DNA from: a virus
Length of the DNA: 64,000 bases
Virus record (IMG/VR): IMGVR_UViG_3300009184_000042
Span: 1 to 64,000 of that record
Direction: 5' to 3' (one strand)
Shown piece by piece: positions 60,953-64,000 of this stretch (the first letter of the stretch is position 1; every line of letters begins with the position of its first letter). The translations under genes were made by a program, and so were the position numbers. The notes beneath the pieces were generated by a model. The model saw only the letters and a list, made by a program, of their open reading frames with translations, ran no database searches and was not told the DNA's origin.

Positions 60953-62530
60953 ATGGCAACTTTAACATCAAGGACATTAGCAACAGGAGCAACACTTAAT
61001 GACCTTATACACATTGTAATCACAGGGGACACATCACAAAGTCCAAGTGGCTCATCATATAAAGCAACCTTAAGACAATTGGTTCCTTTATTCGGGGGTT
61101 CACCTGATGTATTTGTAACGGGAGGTACTGCGGTATCTTCAGGAGGAACTATAACTTTTAGAAATACAACGGGAGGAACCTTTACTGTATCAGGACTAAC
61201 AACACCATTTACAGGTGGTTCAGGTAATTGTATTACAAGTTTTTATACAAATAACATTTATGCTTGTACGAACGAAATTACAGTACACAATAGAGTTCAA
61301 TCTACAGGTTCTGACGCTCAAAATACATTGAGTTTTGCTTTTGGAAATAATGTACAAGCATTAAGTAATTACAGTCATGCTGAAGGTGTAGATACAATTG
61401 CTTCGGGAACCACATCACATGCCGAAGGGACTAACACAAAATCTTTTGGTGAATCTTCACACTCCGAAGGAACTAATACAAGAACAGGGACAAATACTGC
61501 ATATTTAGCAACAGGATTAACATCGGGAGTACTTTATTTAAGTGGCGTATATGGAAACGTAACGGCAAATTACACTAATAATGAATTTATTTGGATTCAT
61601 GATTCACCTTTTGGTGGTTCTTTGACAGATAATTTCAAAAAAGTTTCAGGAACAACATTTAGTGGAGGTAGGACTATTGTATACCTTTATGATAATACAC
61701 TTTCAGCAACTAACAATCTATATGTTGGTGATACAAATACACCTGAACTTTGGGGTGGTAATCAAACCGCAGGGGGTAGAAGTGCATCTGTAAAAGGTTT
61801 CGCATCTGGAGCAATTGGGACCAACTCATTTGCAGGAGGACAAGGAAACTATTCTTTTGGTTGGAACACATTTACAACAAATAAAAGTAATAAAGTTTTT
61901 GGAAACTCGTCTTCTGCATTTGGAAATGCAAATAGAGTTTATGGAACTAGTTCAGCATCATTCGGAGACAGCAATAAAGTAGAATCAAACACAAGTTTTT
62001 CTTTGGGTAATAGCAATGAAATATATGGAGATAAAAGTTTTCTTGGTGGCGCGAACTGTATTTCAAATGGGGACAGAAGTTTTGGATTTGGTCAACAACA
62101 TACAATATACGGCGAATTAGGAGTAATTTTGGGAGGGGCTTTGAATACTATCCAATCGGGTACTACTGAAAACTGTACAATATTAGGTGGAGAACTTAAC
62201 GTAATATCAGGAGTAACACCATCTGACCCATGTTATAATTCATCTATATTAGGTGGTACAGGAAACGCTGTTAAATATTTTAATTCAGCAATAGTTGGTA
62301 GCGAAAATTCAACATTAGTCGCAGACCACTCAGTTATTTTAGGAGGAATTTCAATTTCAGGAACTCAGTCTGAAACGGCATATGTTCCTAAATTTGTAAT
62401 TAAAACAAGTTTTACACCATCAGGAACAACAGACCCAACTGGTGAAGTAGGTCAAATAACATACGACGCAACATACCTTTATTTTAGGGGGTCTGGTGGT
62501 TGGAAAAGATTAAGCGGGGCAACTTGGTAA
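60953..62530 (+). CDS. YadA-like head-repeat tail fibre protein
   Basis: A 525-residue fibre protein. After an N-terminal adapter (about residues 1-95, with ATLTSRTLATGATLNDLIHI) it has repeats of the trimeric autotransporter YadA-head type: SHAEG units (SHAEGVDTIASGTTSHAEGT, then SHSEGTNT) and later SSAFGNANRVYGTSSASFGD, SFSLGNSNEIYGDKS and further 14-16 residue units. These form a left-handed beta roll. The C-terminus (TDPTGEVGQITYDATYLYFR, then GGWKRLSG) is a common phage fibre tip. A receptor-binding role is inferred. It starts 24 bases after the small paralogue; a TATATATA-like stretch in that gap may replace the TATTTATA element. Confidence 0.82.
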   Translation: MATLTSRTLATGATLNDLIHIVITGDTSQSPSGSSYKATLRQLVPLFGGSPDVFVTGGTAVSSGGTITFRNTTGGTFTVSGLTTPFTGGSGNCITSFYTNNIYACTNEITVHNRVQSTGSDAQNTLSFAFGNNVQALSNYSHAEGVDTIASGTTSHAEGTNTKSFGESSHSEGTNTRTGTNTAYLATGLTSGVLYLSGVYGNVTANYTNNEFIWIHDSPFGGSLTDNFKKVSGTTFSGGRTIVYLYDNTLSATNNLYVGDTNTPELWGGNQTAGGRSASVKGFASGAIGTNSFAGGQGNYSFGWNTFTTNKSNKVFGNSSSAFGNANRVYGTSSASFGDSNKVESNTSFSLGNSNEIYGDKSFLGGANCISNGDRSFGFGQQHTIYGELGVILGGALNTIQSGTTENCTILGGELNVISGVTPSDPCYNSSILGGTGNAVKYFNSAIVGSENSTLVADHSVILGGISISGTQSETAYVPKFVIKTSFTPSGTTDPTGEVGQITYDATYLYFRGSGGWKRLSGATW

Positions 62531-62531
62531 G

Positions 62532-64000
62532 ATGGGGTTATTAAGTGGAAATAGTTGTAATATAATAACACTTCTACCATTAGGTTTAGATTGTGATAGT
62601 ATTAATGCGTCAACACCTGATTCAACTAATGGTCTAATAACCTTATATGTAACAGGAGGAACACCACCATATACTATAAATTGGAGTAACGGGGCACAAG
62701 GTTCTTTACTTACTAATTTACTACCTGGTAATTATACGGCAACAGTTATAGATTATTATGGTGATTTTACAGGACAAACAACTTGTTCGGTTGATTATGA
62801 TAGTTTCTATTTGGAACAATTTGAAGACTGTGAAAATTCAGGAACTTTTGTTTATTATGTTGCAGATTTACCTTCAAAATTCGTCGATGGTAAAGTGTAT
62901 AGTTTAACAAGTCAAGTTGGTTGTTGGACCCATAGCGGTCAAACATTATATACAGGACAAAGTTATATTAATAATTTTGCGGTAATATCTACAGGACCAT
63001 TTGACACTTGTTCAGATTGTTTACCTCCACCGACACCAGCACCTGTATACCCACAAAACTTATGTTTTGAATATACACCTTCTTTTAATACAACGTATTT
63101 AACTACTTTAACTAGCGGTTCAACAATCAATGGTTACCCGTCTTGGACAAGTTCAACTTATACGGTATTATATAGTACAGGAAATACAAGATGGGAGGTT
63201 AGTGGATGGACTAATCCTGGTGTTCCCGCTTTATTACAACCAACAACACCACCTACAGGTAATTGGTCTTTACTTGGAACATATCAAGGTACTGTATTTG
63301 TATCAACAGGTGTATGTACAACACCACCATTAACATTATCAGTTTCAACAACACAACCAACTTGTTCTAACACATCTAATGGTGTAATTAATGTCACCGG
63401 ATATGGAGGAGTTCCATCTTACACCTATTCTATCAATGGTGTTAATTATCAAATGTCAAATACATTTTTAGGTTTGGCTGCCGGCAATTATACAATTTAT
63501 ATAAAAGATACTAATAACACAGTAACAACTCAGTCAGTAACACTTACACCACAAAATTCTTATACAAACTATACACTTAATTTAAGTTTAACTCCGTTGG
63601 CAAATCAAACTAATGTTGGTACTACAACTACCAAAACTTGGTATTATCAAATAAACGTTACACCAACATTACCAGCAGGAAAAACAGTAAACTTTACAAT
63701 TAATACTGCCGTTGGATTTACAGGAAAAACTTTTGTAACAAACGTACCTGTTATTACAAATTCTATAACCGCAACAACATCAGGTAATGCAACTTTAAGT
63801 ACACCGACAAACTCGGTGGTTACTACTAGTTCACAAAGTAGACCTTCTTGTAATTTATCTAATATAAATTATAGTTCATTTACAAACACATACACTGCAA
63901 GTATTTCATCGGGAGGAATTATAAACGGAACCATCACTCAGTTTATTAATACTCCAAGTATAGAATTTAACGGTTGTCAACTTGAAGGTTATATTTTAGA
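62532..64000 (+). CDS. Fibre protein with SprB-like repeats, 3' end cut by window
   Basis: An open frame runs from ATG 62532 to the end of the window with no stop (489 codons visible). The start is one base after the previous TAA. It has SprB-like units: GLITLYVTGGTPPYTINWSN near residues 41-60, with LLPGNYTATVIDYYG after it, and SNGVINVTGYGGVPSYTYSI with LGLAAGNYTIYIKDTNN later. There is a Pro-rich DCLPPPTPAPVYP linker near residue 165. It is related in style to the 767-residue fibre at 53288. Its full length and C-terminus lie beyond the window. Confidence 0.75.
   Translation, partial: MGLLSGNSCNIITLLPLGLDCDSINASTPDSTNGLITLYVTGGTPPYTINWSNGAQGSLLTNLLPGNYTATVIDYYGDFTGQTTCSVDYDSFYLEQFEDCENSGTFVYYVADLPSKFVDGKVYSLTSQVGCWTHSGQTLYTGQSYINNFAVISTGPFDTCSDCLPPPTPAPVYPQNLCFEYTPSFNTTYLTTLTSGSTINGYPSWTSSTYTVLYSTGNTRWEVSGWTNPGVPALLQPTTPPTGNWSLLGTYQGTVFVSTGVCTTPPLTLSVSTTQPTCSNTSNGVINVTGYGGVPSYTYSINGVNYQMSNTFLGLAAGNYTIYIKDTNNTVTTQSVTLTPQNSYTNYTLNLSLTPLANQTNVGTTTTKTWYYQINVTPTLPAGKTVNFTINTAVGFTGKTFVTNVPVITNSITATTSGNATLSTPTNSVVTTSSQSRPSCNLSNINYSSFTNTYTASISSGGIINGTITQFINTPSIEFNGCQLEGYIL

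Overview
The window is a contiguous 64 kb piece of a tailed, contractile-tail (myovirus) phage genome of the T4 supergroup, AT-rich and almost without gaps between genes. Diagnostic T4-type parts visible in the sequence are a family B DNA polymerase, a gp15-like tail terminator, a long tail sheath, a 162-residue gp19-like tail tube, gp26/gp51-like proteins, gp25- and gp6-like baseplate wedge proteins, a gp32-like single-strand DNA-binding protein, UvsX, a DnaB-type helicase, an RNase H/5'-3' exonuclease and class I ribonucleotide reductase. The host is inferred to belong to the Bacteroidota (Flavobacteriia-like). Three things point there: starts lack Shine-Dalgarno sequences and have A-rich leaders; two promoters fit the Bacteroidota consensus TTTG-N19-21-TAnnTTTG; and fibre genes carry SprB-type repeats known from Bacteroidota surface adhesins. 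The host assignment is inference.

Layout. 1-1458: 3' end of DNA polymerase (+). 1455-5436: a minus-strand block, in transcription order SNF2-type helicase, Fe/Mn superoxide dismutase, a neck-like virion protein and a small unknown protein. 5493-29913 (+): neck, tail terminator, sheath, a HAD-fold protein, tail tube, gp26/gp51-like pair, tape measure-like protein, two giant (about 2,180 and 2,191 residue) baseplate/hub-type proteins with a small gp53/LysM-like protein between them, and two small proteins. One small minus-strand ribbon-helix-helix gene (7245-7403) sits in front of the sheath. 30030-38457 (+): replication and nucleotide block. 38535-53288 (+): baseplate, from gp25 and gp6 to large wedge-like proteins. 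53288-64000 (+): host-contact region with SprB-like, collagen-like, TP-repeat and YadA-like fibres, three small paralogous proteins, and two glycosyltransferase genes set between the collagen-like and TP-repeat fibre genes. The last gene runs off the window.

Regulation. A recurrent octamer TATTTATA (or TATTTAT plus one other base) lies just upstream of most transcription-unit starts on both strands, often 10-15 nt from the start codon. It is absent from most tightly packed internal junctions. It is a good candidate phage late promoter element and is the reverse complement of the T4 late -10 box. Rho-independent terminators separate the units (10743, 12429, 29938, 30898, 38463). The replication block begins with a host-type promoter instead.

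The most notable observations are the glycosyltransferase pair embedded among low-complexity fibres, a probable +1 frameshift joining the gp26- and gp51-like genes, a baseplate protein with a roughly 70-residue multi-span hydrophobic segment, an OmpA-like domain inside a giant tail protein, a phage Mn-type superoxide dismutase with all metal ligands, a gp32-like protein lacking the zinc ligands, and the TATTTATA element. No tRNA, CRISPR array, integrase or insertion sequence was seen.
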